A DNA stretch of 64,000 nt, taken from positions 2,604,001 through 2,668,000 of the forward strand of contig NC_135355.1 in NCBI RefSeq assembly GCF_051622035.1, written 5' to 3'. Position 1 is the first letter of the stretch, and every line of letters begins with the position of its first letter. Shown in pieces: positions 11,332 to 22,309 of the stretch. Made by a program: the position numbers and the translations under genes. The DNA is from Arctopsyche grandis. Its lineage: Eukaryota; Arthropoda; Insecta; Trichoptera; Hydropsychidae. The notes beneath the pieces were generated by a model. The model did no database searches. It saw only the letters and a list, made by a program, of their open reading frames with translations, and was not told the DNA's origin.

Positions 11332-12237
11332 ATGCAGTGTTGTGCATCTTGTGAAACGCAATTTTCTAATGGTGTTCAATGTGCTAATTGTAAGAGGCAT
11401 TACGATTTTAACTGTGCCAAAATTACTGAAGGCGGCTACAATAGATTGGGAGCTACTAAAAGGGCTACATGGAAGTGTCCACGATGCCGTAATCCACAAA
11501 GTCCTCAGTCTTTGACCGAGTCACCTTCGCCGTCATTGGGTACACTACTTAAGGAGATCCTTGATATCAAACGTAACATATCATGCCTGCCGTCGCTTGC
11601 AGAGGACATAAAAACGATAAAAACTGATATTAGCGACCTCAAAGCAACATGTGAATTTAACAGTTCAAAGATTATTGAGGCCGAAAGTAGGATAAGTGCA
11701 GTAGAGGATAAAGTGAAAGACATCGAGTCACTTCAGAATATTGTTGATGTATTACAAAATAAAATCGCAAGCAATGAACAGAGATTAAGGCTCAACAATG
11801 TTGAAATAAAAGGAATCCCTTGTAAAAATAATGAAAACGTCTTTAATATTTTTGACTCGATCTCCAAAACTGTAAATTGTAATATTCCAAAATCAGAAAT
11901 TAATTATATCACAAGAGTTCCCACCCGCACTTCGGATAAACTACTTGTAGTGAGCTTCATCAATAGATATATTAAAGAAGACTTTGTTGCGACTACCCGT
12001 AAACACAAGAATCTCACAGTTAATGATATAGGTGTTGGTGTTGATAATACCAAAATCTACATAAATGATCAATTAACCATTGCCAATAAACAACTTTTGA
12101 CCAAAACAAAATCCTATGCTAAAGATAAGGGGTTTCAATACGTCTGGGTAAGAAATTCAAACATACTTTTAAGAAAAAACTCCACTTCAAAGATTCTACA
12201 CATAAAGACTTTGGACGACCTAAAAAAGATTATATAA
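11332..12237 (+). CDS. LINE ORF1 protein: zinc finger, coiled coil, nucleic-acid-binding C-terminus
   Basis: This 301-residue frame has no internal stop. The start chosen is the Met of MQCCASCETQF. An in-frame upstream Met at 11254 adds residues with no domain character. Near the N-terminus eight Cys/His ligands (CASC, CANC-x2-H-x4-C, CPRC) form a PHD-like zinc finger. Heptad-rich helix follows (about residues 70-160, with SLAEDIKTIKTDISDLKA and ISAVEDKVKDIESL). The C-terminal part has the LNNVEIKGIP, KIYINDQLT and VWVRNSNILLRKN signatures of jockey/CR1-type LINE ORF1 proteins. These bind the element RNA and act as chaperones. The frame has stayed open although the partner ORF2 is absent. Confidence 0.75.
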   Translation: MQCCASCETQFSNGVQCANCKRHYDFNCAKITEGGYNRLGATKRATWKCPRCRNPQSPQSLTESPSPSLGTLLKEILDIKRNISCLPSLAEDIKTIKTDISDLKATCEFNSSKIIEAESRISAVEDKVKDIESLQNIVDVLQNKIASNEQRLRLNNVEIKGIPCKNNENVFNIFDSISKTVNCNIPKSEINYITRVPTRTSDKLLVVSFINRYIKEDFVATTRKHKNLTVNDIGVGVDNTKIYINDQLTIANKQLLTKTKSYAKDKGFQYVWVRNSNILLRKNSTSKILHIKTLDDLKKII

Positions 12238-12374
12238 ATATTTTTTCAATGAATAAGCAATCAATTTCTAATTTTTTATTTATATTTTTCTTACCTTCTC
12301 TTTTATGTGATAATTATATTTACCGATCCTGTTATTCTCTTCTCTATATTTTATATCTACATTTCTTACTTTAT

Positions 12375-12830
12375 TTTTTACTGTATTTTCCACCATATTT
12401 TTTACTATATTTTCACTTTTATTAATAATAATTATTTTAATATAAATATTATTATCAAAGAATATACACTAACTAATTCCATATTTTATTTTACTAATAC
12501 TTATTTCAATTCAATTGCTATCATCAATAATTGTTGTTTGATAATTGATTCTATATCTTCATTTATAATTACATATACTTGTACATGCAATTACATTTTT
12601 TACTGTAATTTCTTCCATACTTTTTGCTCTATTTATAACTATAGTTTCACTTCTATTATTGATTATTGTCTTAATATTAATATTATTGTTAAAGAATATA
12701 AACTGGTTAATTCCATATTTCACTTTGTTAATATATGTTCAGATTCATTTACTACCATCAATGATTATTATTTGAACAATAGTTCTATATCTTTGTTTAT
12801 AATTATTGATGCATGTTCATTTGTATACAT
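12375..12830 (+). repeat. Two diverged direct repeats in the LINE 3' region
   Basis: Two copies of about 230 bp lie head to tail. They share TTTTTTACTGTA, AAAGAATATA, TTAATTCCATATTT or close variants, and TCTATATCTT-TTTATAATTA. Being AT-rich with few stops, they create a 236-codon Tyr/Ile/Phe low-complexity frame (12307-13017). It is not considered a real protein. Confidence 0.6.
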
Positions 12831-13639
12831 ATGTCTATGCTTACCTACGCATGTAGGCTTATACGTCTATCTTTACGCACTCTATCAATTCTGCCCATAT
12901 ATTATGGTTTTTGTTTTCATTATTAATTATTGGTTCTTTCTTATATTTCTAAACGCACTTTATTTTCAATTCTATCGTCAATTGTCATCTAAATCATTGT
13001 TTATTATTATATTATGAACAAATACTTGCCAAAAAACTATATAATTCGCTTTATTAATTTTATTTTAACTCAATTGGTATCACGAGTGATGGTTTGCTCG
13101 GTAATTCCGTATCGCTTCTATGGATGCAAGTATGTATGTGTATATTTATATTCATATACACATAACTGCTGATATTTATGCTTCTGGATATCTACACGTC
13201 TATAACTACGTACTCATCAATTGCCAATTCTATTTACGTTTTACAATTTATCTTATTTTTATTACATTGCTATATTTTATTCTGTGTACTTTCCATGTTC
13301 CTTATTTCCATGTGCTTTATTTTCCTACTCTTTTCTTATTTTAAATGTTTGAGCTTTTCATTTTTTTACCTATATGTGAAAATTATTAATGGTTTACTTA
13401 ACATAATTATATTTTTTTTACTATCAATCTATGTAACTTAATAAACTGTAAATTTTCCAAATAAATAAATAAATAAATAAATAAATTAATACATAACGAA
13501 AATAATATACTCATCAATTATACATAAAAAAATGCATTTGAACATAAACATAAATACATCCATACATAAACATAAAAAATAGCATTTAATAATAACAGAT
13601 AAAGTAAAAATATCAAATAAAAAATATAGCATAAGGAAT

Positions 13640-14133
13640 GCCTTGCACCTACAGTCAGTTCCAATAAATATGTAAGAAACATCTACAAATACAAAACATC
13701 CCTGTAAGGCCCAAATGGAAGATAGTTAATCAAAATTTCACTCATAAACCACAATCAATCATGAAAACAATGATGAGCGCAGACTATCAGATAAATGGGT
13801 TAGAGTAATTTCCGACAATTTACGCTCACTAAGGTGGAAAATATCACATTCAGTCTCGGCAGCAACGATTTCATTAAGAAGTCGAATAGCTCTTGGAATA
13901 GGAGCCATTCGAAAAAGAACTGTGCGAGCAGGAGGTACAGCCAGCAAATTATGATGTCTACCCGCACATAGAGATTAGGGACATAAAGTCCGAACTGCTC
14001 CAGCAACAACGGGCATGACGTATTATCACGTAAGAGCAGGAGATCGAAACGATTTATATTGTAGCGTATGCGAAAAGGAGCCACCGCTTTAATTGATTTT
14101 CGAGGATTATCTCCAGGCTTAAGTGCAGTCGGC
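13640..14133 (-). mobile_element. LINE ORF2 C-terminal fragment, broken
   Basis: Two minus-strand frames give RFDLLLLRDNTSCPLLLEQF and then PPARTVLFRMAPIPRAIRLL with DIFHL. Together these resemble the C-terminal tail of jockey/CR1-like ORF2. A frameshift separates them. The plus-strand relative at 30050-30240 encodes the same tail and leads into the stem-loop 3' end. The solo LTR at 14140 borders this fragment. Confidence 0.65.
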
Positions 14134-14445
14134 TAACAATGGAGACCCCCGAATTGACTAAGTGGTCGGTAACGGCACTCCTACTAGAGTTGACAGCGGA
14201 AAAAAGTGGGACTGCGTGCCGAGACCGTGGGACTGGATATCTGGTACGTGACTATAACAATAGGTAAACAAACGCGTAGAGGAAGATGCAGTGAGTGACC
14301 TGCCCTTTATAAGCAGGTACTTAGGCCATATCAAGTCATTCTGTACGGAGCACTGGCTGTGCGTGGGTCTCCTCAATCACCCAATAAATGCTGTGAAGCG
14401 ACTTTGGCCTTTTATTTGGATCCTCCACCCACCCCTGCATAACAA
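14134..14445. mobile_element. Solo LTR, 300 bp, with TAACAA target duplication
   Basis: The core 14140-14439 begins TG (TGGAGACCCCCGAATTG) and ends CA (CACCCACCCCTGCA). TAACAA occurs directly on both sides (14134-14139 and 14440-14445). Inside are a TATA-like CTTTATAAGCAGG near 14307 and an AATAAA near 14383, the order expected of LTR promoter and polyadenylation signals. No internal retroviral-type coding region is adjacent, so it is a recombination-derived solo LTR. The superfamily cannot be told. Confidence 0.75.
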
Positions 14446-16599
14446 TATTTAATGATAATGATTATATTTTAATTAAAAAAAAAATTATTGACTTCAGAGA
14501 GCATTGGTTTCTTTTCGATTCAGCAACGACATAATACAGTTTCCATTTCCATACGGCTTGTGACGAAACATTTTAATTTCATTCCCTTTTTACTTTTTTT
14601 TGGATTTTGAAAGATATGATCGTTTAAACGAGGCCTTGATACAGCTTTCTCTAACTTATTCTTGCCGTGTTGGATCTATTTTTTATTAAATCAATCTCAC
14701 TGTATCTTTTTATTGTTGTTCGGAGCACACGTTTTAAATTGCAATAATTTAAATCGTTTGGATATTTTTATGTATCCCGATACATAAAAATGTATTAAAA
14801 TGATCTGAGCCTTGTTTCCTTCACTCGATTCTCGTGTTTTTGGCGTTTTTCAATAAAAAATATGTATGATCAGTAGATCAGTAGCTATTAAAAAAGATAT
14901 AAGATGTATTGTGAACATAATTTCGTAATAATAAAAACCATTTAAAAATAAAAAATAAATAAAATAAAAAATATGTAAATAACATTCATTAAAAACAATG
15001 AATTTGACAAATAATTGCCTAATCAGGTACTTAATTTCCGTCCGTGCTTAAGAGAATATAAACCTTGTAAAAATAAAGAAGATCGACAGTGTCCATAATT
15101 TGGCAAAGCTCTTCATTTGTAATTTTTACATACCTCCTTTACGTTTTACATGGCTTTCGTGTTAGTGGTCATTTTTATCTCTTATCCGATCATTTTCATA
15201 CTTTGCCATATTGCTCATTTTGGTCATCAATACACGTTAATGTATCGTCTGCCATTACGTTGGAGATAAAATATCGTATACAACGCGTTTTAAAAACGGG
15301 GCCCGTAAACCTTAATAAGCGATTAATAAGCGTTCGTCCCGTGTCTTCCAACCTGTTCGCCTTGATATGGCTATATAAGATTTTCATTGTTTAAACGCCT
15401 ATAATTCACTCTATATTTTATAAAATTTGCTCTATAGGTTCTCGTTATCTCTAATATATAAATATTTATAGTTTTAACTCTCATATGTATATATAAATTT
15501 CAAATTTGGCGTGTAGCGTCTTGTAGGGTAATACACGATATATATTGATTTTTGGTCAAATATGTCAGATCTGACATTTCACGACTAAAAGTATATCTCT
15601 TCACTGGGTTTTATCTGCGAGATAAGTATTCAATAAGAAGTTATGTTGTATCTAATTGCTAATATGATTTACAATAAGCTTACATACATTTAGTTTTTTA
15701 CAACAAGCTTAAATACATACATCACCTCCACTTATTTTTAGTTACCAGCTGATTTTTATACTTTAAATTCGGCATTTCAATCATATTGTTCCTCACGCTT
15801 CCGGTAACTGTAGCCACTGCGGAGCGCTCGTTTACAAGTTGAAACTTTATTAAAAATTACTTCAAAATTAGGTCAACTATGTCACAACATCGACTAAAAG
15901 GATTAGCAATGATTAGTATTAAATTTTAACAAAATAGTCGTGTTTGCTAATGAGAAGTCCATAAAAAAAAGTTTTTTTGCGTAAAAAAGGTGTGAATTAT
16001 TAATTTGGAAAGCTATTTTGCTCTAAGGAAATAATATGAATATATGGGGGGGGGCTCCTTAAAATATTTTGCGGGGGGGGGGCGCCTGGAATTCACGCTA
16101 CGCCACGCTATTATACATATGTATGTACATACATGTTTAATAAAATTTGATATATTATATGGAGAGCTGTCGAAACAATGATGCCAGATTAATAAGCCAT
16201 TGCTAATTTCTTTTTCACGGGGTATTATTCAATGTGGCAAGTTGCGGACTGAGTTTTTCCGCGCCGACTGGAATTTTCCCGAGGTTTTTCCTCGGCGCTT
16301 TTTCGCTCTGCGAACTTAGTTTTGTCTCGCGAGGCTGCCATGAATTATTAATGACGGGAAACTATCGAAACTTGAAGGGAATCCGCCGAAATAAAATATT
16401 CAAAGGATTTTTCCTGTGTCGCGGAAAATCCCACATATCACGCTTCGGTACGATTTTTTCCTCCACATCGATGTAAAAATTAATACAAGCTGAGCTGAAT
16501 TTAAGCTGATTTTTTGTCGCATGCCTTTTTGAAAAGATCGATCTAAGAGAATATCAACTGCAGCGATTCTTAACCTTTTTTATTTAATAGTTTAAGTCT
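14446..16599. other. AT-rich intergenic, no gene recognised
   Basis: Mostly AT-rich unique-looking sequence. G-run tracts near 16045-16085 precede GGAATTCACGCTACGCC. A CpG-richer block at 16230-16490 (AGTTTTTCCGCGCCGACTGG onward) is unexplained. The open frames present lack domains. Confidence 0.5.
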
Positions 16600-16995
16600 C
16601 ATAAATATTATATTTTGGGTGGTACCCCAATTGCTCGGTATATAAGCGTCCCGACAGAACCACCCCGACATAGCCGCGCAGCCACAAAACTACGGGAGAC
16701 AAAACCACAAACAACAAAACCACACGCTGACACAATCGCGCGCTGACAAAACCGCCGAAGCAAAAAGTACTCGGTGACAAAACCGCGCCATATGAAAAAA
16801 ACAAAATATCAATTTGGATTTTAACTTCTATTACGACTACGAATTGAACTTCGATTTAATTAACATAACTGATGATTTGATTAATATTTGCCGTGGCGGT
16901 TGTATCACCACGTGGTTATGTCTCCGATTGTAGTGTTTCGGTAACATCGGGGCGGTTATGTCGGGACGATTATGTACCAAGCGGTTTCGATTGGA
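16600..16995. mobile_element. Foldback-type element, copy 1
   Basis: The left end reads GCTCGGTATATAAGCGTCCC, then ACAAAACCGCGC-type repeats. The right end inverted reads ACCGCTTGGTACATAATCG, then TCCCGACATAACCGCCCC. Copy 2 at 62408-62935 has the same termini. The interior is rich in the motif GACAAAACCGC. No coding capacity was found. Confidence 0.55.
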
Positions 16996-17374
16996 CACCC
17001 TTTTAAGTAGCATGCGAGTTTTCAAAACAAAATTCCTTGACATATTATTCATATCTATGTATATATATATATAAATCAATGTTTGTATGTCTGTCTGTCT
17101 GTCTCGAATAAGCTCCTAAGCCAAAGAATCAATTACGATGGAACTTTCAGGATTTTTTGTGTGCATGTCCGGAAAGATTACTGTGAAAAAACCTCTCAAT
17201 AATAATATTCATAATTACGATTTTATTGACGCGAAAGTATGAAGCACAAGTGTGTAGTTAAGGAAATGTTTACGTTGGTAACCAACTTGCGCGCACGCAT
17301 ACCAACGCGTACATTACGTACCATTCATACCAACCTTACATCACGTACCACTCATAACAATCCTACATATATTA

Positions 17375-17915
17375 GCCAGCAGTTTGGCTTAGTGGTAGCG
17401 TATATATTTAGCACCACTGAGGTCAAAGGTTCGAGTCCTCGCCACTGCTGGTTAGATTTGGGGGTTTTGTGACTCCAAATCGATCATTTCTCTATCAGAG
17501 TTTGCCAATTTTATGTGATCATTGCTGAAACGGTTCCTGAAAATTGGTATTAGATCTAATCCTGTTGTCACAAAATCTGCCTGTGTATAATTTGTAATAA
17601 TTATACACAGTAATCTGAAATCTATAGATATCTCTATAGACATCTCTATAATTTCGTATTTATTATACGTATAAAAATTTTATACAACAAAAAAAATCTG
17701 AAAATAATCCATAGATGTCTCTATGATTATTATTTCTGATTAATTGTTATATGCTATATATTCTGATTGTATATGTACATATGTATTACTGTATTTCTGA
17801 TTTCTGATTGTTTATTTATTCTGTATTTCGTTAACGTACACCCGTCGCATTGGAGCAAATCTGTAATGGCGAGTGTATATTGATTTGTAACAATAAAATA
17901 AATAAAATAAAATAT
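17375..17915 (+). mobile_element. tRNA-derived SINE, apparently full length
   Basis: The head GCCAGCAGTTTGGCTTAGTGG has a tRNA A box, and GGTTCGAGTCC is the B box. The body carries a conserved central block (AGTTTGCCAATTTTATGTG, GAAACGGTTCCTGAAAATT). The 3' end ACACCCGTCGCATTGGAGCA leads to an AAATA-rich tail. A nearly identical inverted copy lies at 27436-27963. Members or fragments also occur at 21850, 23620, 25600, 49925 and 55975. It is a RNA polymerase III-type SINE, not a tRNA gene. Confidence 0.75.
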
Positions 17916-17987
17916 GTAAATAAAAATCAATTTTTGTCTGATTTTCACGTATGCGTTCCTATACTTTACTAGAATTTAATTTGATTA

Positions 17988-18522
17988 TTAAGAGGGCTGA
18001 ACACCAGCGCCTTGTCCATACAAACGTATTACACTTCTCCCTTCCTCAATTATGGCACTAGAGCAATTGTTTTTTAATATGCTATGAATATCCACCATTG
18101 GGATGCATCTATCATTTTATTTTATTTTTTTGATTAGTTATTTTTTATAGGAGCTAGGAGCCGCCAAACATCTATAAAATCGCCTCTTTTTTACACCCAC
18201 GAAAAGAGTCCAGCGTGCTTATTTAACGGTCGATTTTAATTTTAAAATACGCGCATAGTTGCACAGAAATATCTTTTTCATACTGATGATGAATTTTTTT
18301 TTTAAATTGGTCAAGTTTCGTAGGAGAAAATAGGAGAATACGAAACCTCGATTTTGTCGATTTAAAATACGTTTTATCTGGTCGAAGCGCAACTGTCGCA
18401 TTCACTCAATATATATATTGATATATATTGTCGTATTCACTCAATATATACATTCACTCAATATATATATCGAAGAAAGGAACGGCAACAAAATTAAGGT
18501 TTCGGGTGTACAGCCCTCTTAA
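17988..18522. mobile_element. TTAA-flanked MITE family G, copy 1
   Basis: The element 17992-18518 has inverted ends GAGGGCTGAACACC and GGTGTACAGCCCTC with TTAA outside each. Inside are GCCGCCAAACATCTATAAAA and an (ATATATTGAGTG)-type short repeat. Full-length inverted copy: 53095-53617. Partial copy: 31095-31337. A TTAA duplication suggests piggyBac-type mobilisation. A TA-duplicating mariner relative is the alternative. Confidence 0.65.
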
Positions 18523-19272
18523 GTATTAATTTGAAACTGAAACATTCACTTGTCGAAACGCATCGAGAAACAGGAACGGGAACGGGAATTGCATGCGTTA
18601 TTGTACAATGCAACAATGGAACTTTCAGGATTTATTGTATGCATGTCCGGGAAGCTTACTGTGAAAAAAAACGGCAATGAGTGACATTGCAACGCAATAA
18701 TTCCAAATGCTTTCGCGTCGCGACATGCGTTGTTAGGGTAAAATAAACAAATAATTGAATAATTTCAAATGTGTTCGCTGCCTGCGTTTTTCCGACAAGT
18801 TAGAACGGGAACGAGAACGGGAACGGCAACGGGAACTGCATGCGTTATTGTGGCATTGCAACGCATGCCAGGTTCAGCTAGTATACATATGTATATTTCA
18901 AAAATTTTATAAGATACTTATAGCCTATATTCGTACAATTGATCGAAAATGAGAATTTGTTGCTGTGACGTATATATAATATGTATGTACGTACGTACAC
19001 GTTGTGACTAATGCAATTTTCCATGTTCCATTTTTTATTTACAGTTTTGGTCATAGGATCAGGAGAAGGAAAACAATTTGTTACCAATTTGAAAAATCCT
19101 TAATTAGGTTAAAAGTAGTTCTACATTTAAACACAGCAAGCTAGCCCACTTCAGTTCCAATATTTATTTTTTAATTAAATTTACGTGACGTTGACTAACC
19201 ACTAACAGGAAATGAGCTTCGGGGAACAAGACAAGACAAGCTACAAGAAAATACACAAGTACGCATTAATAT

Positions 19273-20545
19273 TCTTCTTCTTGTTAATGCCTTGTCCGCA
19301 TCCGGACGTTGGCGACCACCTCGTCGATTATTTGAATATATCCGCATCGGTCTTCATCGGCTCGGAACAGCTCTTTGGCGCTCATATCGGTCCACATGCG
19401 CATGTTTCGAAGCCAAGATAACTTTTTCCTGCCAATCCATTTTTTTCCTTCTATTTTCCCCATGGTTATCAAACGGAGAAATTCGTATTTTGGACCCCGT
19501 ATCATGTGTCCGAGGTACTCCATCTTTCTCCGCTTGATGACTGAAACAAGTTTCCTGCCTCTCCCCATCATGCCGAGGACAGCTTCGTTTCATATCTTTT
19601 TGGTCCACGGAATCTTCAGCATACGCCTATAGACCCACATCTCAAAAGCTTCAATGCGGCTGATCATCTTGGTTTTCAGAGTCCACGTCTCAGATCCATG
19701 TAGTAATACTGTCCAGACGTAGCTCTTCGCGAATCTCAACCGCGTATGAAGATTGAGATGCTTGTTTGTGAGCGCCGCCTTCATTTTTACAAATGCTGTT
19801 CTAGCCATCTCTATGCGGATTCTTAGATCTTCATCTTGGTCCATCTCTTCATTCAGCCAGGTACCCAGGTATTTGAATCTTTTTACTCTTTCTATCACCT
19901 CTCCATCCAAGGTTAGATTCCCGGTGTCTGTTTGCATTCTATCTACTATCATAAATTTTGTCTTCTTTAGATTTATGCGCAGACCTCTTCGATTGCTTTC
20001 TTGATGTACACGGTCTAGAGATCTTTGCAGGTCTGCTAAATTTTCAGCGACTAGTGCCGTGTCATCAGCATATCTTATATTGGTGATCGTCTCGCCGCCC
20101 ACCTTGATGCCCTCCGCCTCTTGGAGAGCATCGTGGAAGATGGATTCGGTGTAGGTGTTAAAAAGAGTAGGTGATAGGATGCATCCTTGCCTGACGCCCC
20201 TTTCTATAGGAATCTCATCAGTGAATTGATCATCGACACGTACTACTGCAGTCTGATTCCAATAAATATTTCGTAGCAATCTGACATCTGTCATCCAGGC
20301 CAATATTTTTTAATGTTTCCATCAGGCGAGCGTGTTGGACACGGTCAAAGGCCTTTTCAAAGTCTATAAAGCAGATGTACACAGGTTTACGGACTTCTCT
20401 GCATCTTTGGAGTAGTGTTTTCATACAGAAAAGGGCCTCTCGGGTACCGAAGCCTTGTCTGAATCCAAACTGCTCTCTGCTAATCGCCTCTTCACACCGT
20501 GAGTAAATTCTGCCCTGTATTATCTTTAGTAGAATCTTCAATGTG
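19273..20545 (-). mobile_element. RTE-like LINE, reverse transcriptase to C-terminus
   Basis: Minus-strand translation covers the RT core from about FGFRQGFGTREA and CFIDFEKAFDRV, through RGVRQGCILSPTLFN, to the catalytic YADDTALVAE. Then come SETWTLKTKMISRIEAFEMW and a C-terminal tail (KRRKMEYLGHMIRGPKYEFL). A 1-nt frameshift near 20310 and another near 19590 split it into three frames. It is 5' truncated and dead, and ends at a TTCTTCTTCTT tract. TTAATAT flanks both ends (19266-19272 and 20546-20552), a possible target duplication. Confidence 0.8.
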
Positions 20546-20934
20546 TTAATATATACATGTATAAAGGTATACTGCATTTAATTAATGAAAACCTCGAGCA
20601 TGCTCACTGAATATGCACGTTAATTAATTATTGACGATATTATTTATGAGATTTGCCGTCAGTACGACGGAATATTCAATATATGGGTGGATCGTAAGCT
20701 TCGAGACGAAATGTTCGCCATGTTAACCGCTTCGCTGATTATTTCGACTCGCGGTTTAATTAATTTCCCTTTCTAGCCAAGTCGACTGTATAGGCGGATC
20801 GAGAAAGTCGTAACACGTTGCACACGCGGCAAAAAAACAGCAAACTTGCATTTTGAAATTTAATTTAAGTCCGTTGTGAGAAAATCTTGGAAGTTTCACC
20901 TTTAGCGTGCGTAGCGTTATCTAAACACTTATTT

Positions 20935-21245
20935 TTTATATTTTATTTCTACATGTACATACACTCGCCTTTACAGATTGCTCCAAAGTGACGAGTGTAC
21001 TAATTCAGATACAATACAATAATACAATTAATACAAGCATTTTTATACAATTGGAATTCATACCAACATCGTACACAGTGACATCTGTAGAGAAATTTTT
21101 GTAGCATATTTATTATAGAAATTGGTGAACCTCAAGATACTGACTATATATTGAGATTTTCAATGGTGAAACATTGCAAAGTGCACTGCAAACATCGTAT
21201 AATACGATCAATAAGCATTTATACAACATTTATACGACTTTTTTT
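20935..21245. repeat. SINE-body-like fragment
   Basis: It contains CTCCAAAGTGACGAGTGTAC, the same 3' motif as the SINE at 17375-17915, and AACATCGTATAATACGATCA, which recurs near 30690. No tRNA-like head was found, so it is a truncated copy. Confidence 0.45.
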
Positions 21246-21257
21246 TGTTCAGAGATG

Positions 21258-21510
21258 AGATATGACTTTTCTTATAGATCTATGCCCTGTGAATACGAAT
21301 CTGGTAATCAAAAATGTTGATTCACTCGAAATTCGGAGATATATGTGTTTTTTAAATCGCGCGATTTTTTTATATCTTGGTGTTGTTCGGTCGATATCTC
21401 AAAATTTTTCAATTTTCTGTTCAAAAAGAATATTGGAATCTATAGTCGGGTATTTTATCTTTCATTTGTAGTACTTTTCAGCTTTCTAATCTCTCTAAGC
21501 AGTCGTCCAG
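21258..21510 (+). repeat. Dispersed repeat shared with 46795-47045
   Basis: The two loci match in opposite orientation over about 250 bp. Shared segments include GAGATATGACTTTTCTTATA, CTTGGTGTTGTTCGGTCGAT and TATAGTCGGGTATTTTATCT. No termini or coding capacity were identified. Confidence 0.6.
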
Positions 21511-21849
21511 TTCAAATCAAATGTCAAAAGTACGTATTTCCACTTGGGATTTTTTCCCACTGTTAATACTATTTCATATTGAGTATTTTCTATAGAAACA
21601 TGTTTATTGGAATAGTGTTATGACCACACTATTTTTTGTTTTTGTTTAAAAGGGCTAATTGGAAGTGTGCTGAATTTTAAATCGGTAAAATTGCGAGCTA
21701 AAAGCTCGTACTAGTATTTATATTTTTCGTGTCGAACAGTGTAATCATTAAAGCCCGCAGCCTGAGGGGGCTGTATATTGTTCAAATGTTGTAAATGCAT
21801 TGTTAAAGGTTTGCCGAACCTTTTTTACAAAGGATTTACAACAATTGAA

Positions 21850-22195
21850 CAATAAACGGCACGCTTCCGGTCCTACCTCTAGTAATCATCCACAGAGACA
21901 TCTATGGAGAAAAAATTTGGCTGCATTTTATATACAACCCGGCAAACCTTGAGACACTGAATAACTCAAGGTTTGCGAGAGAAATAGGGAAGGGGAAGCC
22001 AATTTTGCAGGAACCGTTTCAATGAAAATCATAAAAAATTGGCAAACTCTATACTTAAAGTGGTGAAAGATCGACCTGGAGTTACAGACCAAGGTCTGTC
22101 CAACAGCTATTGGAAATCGAACCGTGACCACTCACTCCACTCGAAAGCATAATATTAGCATATTATCACCACTAGGCCACGCTGCCGGTTGGACT
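21850..22195 (-). mobile_element. SINE, conserved-core family
   Basis: The core GGAACCGTTTCAATGAAAAT and ATTGGCAAACTC are followed by a tRNA-like B-box complement (AATCGAACCGTGACC) and head GGCCACGCTGCCGG. It is oriented on the minus strand. The head differs from the SINE at 17375 while the core is shared. Confidence 0.6.
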
Positions 22196-22309
22196 AGTGG
22201 TTTGAATATTATATGATTTATTTTTATTTAATTATAACATTTTATTTTTGAGAATGGAGATCAAGCGACATTATGTTTTCGTCAGACTCGTTTTTAGCAC
22301 ACTATACAT

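Larger units (their letters stand above)
11150..13490 (+). mobile_element. ORF1-only LINE (HAL1-like)
   Basis: The order is an oligo-A tract, an intact ORF1 (11332-12237), a long AT-rich region with an internal duplication (12375-12830), a 3' end reading CTGTAAATTTTCC, and an (AAAT)n tail at 13458-13490. No endonuclease or reverse transcriptase lies between ORF1 and the tail. The same 3' end occurs inverted at 22310-22930 behind an ORF2 C-terminus. This unit is therefore probably a deletion derivative of a full LINE. No target duplication was found, so the outer limits are approximate. Confidence 0.65.
17054..18881 (+). mobile_element. Helitron-like element with nested insertions
   Basis: The left end is A|TCTATGTATATATATATA. 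The right end is an ATGCGTT...AACGCAT hairpin, then GCCAGGTTCAG and CTAG|T (18878-18881). These match Helitron termini. A SINE (17375-17915) and a TTAA-flanked MITE (17992-18518) lie inside. The phrase GGAACTTTCAGGATTT occurs at about 17142 and again at about 18615, and a (GGAACG)n-like tract occurs twice near the end. The unit may therefore be two partial Helitrons end to end. No Rep/helicase coding sequence was seen. Confidence 0.5.

Noticed and set aside
12307-13017. 236-codon Tyr/Ile/Phe-rich frame
   Set aside because: Low-complexity AT-rich LINE 3' region with an internal duplication and no domain. Best seen as chance.
17375-17450. tRNA gene
   Set aside because: A and B boxes are present, but this is the head of a dispersed SINE with body and tail, and the cloverleaf is not convincing.
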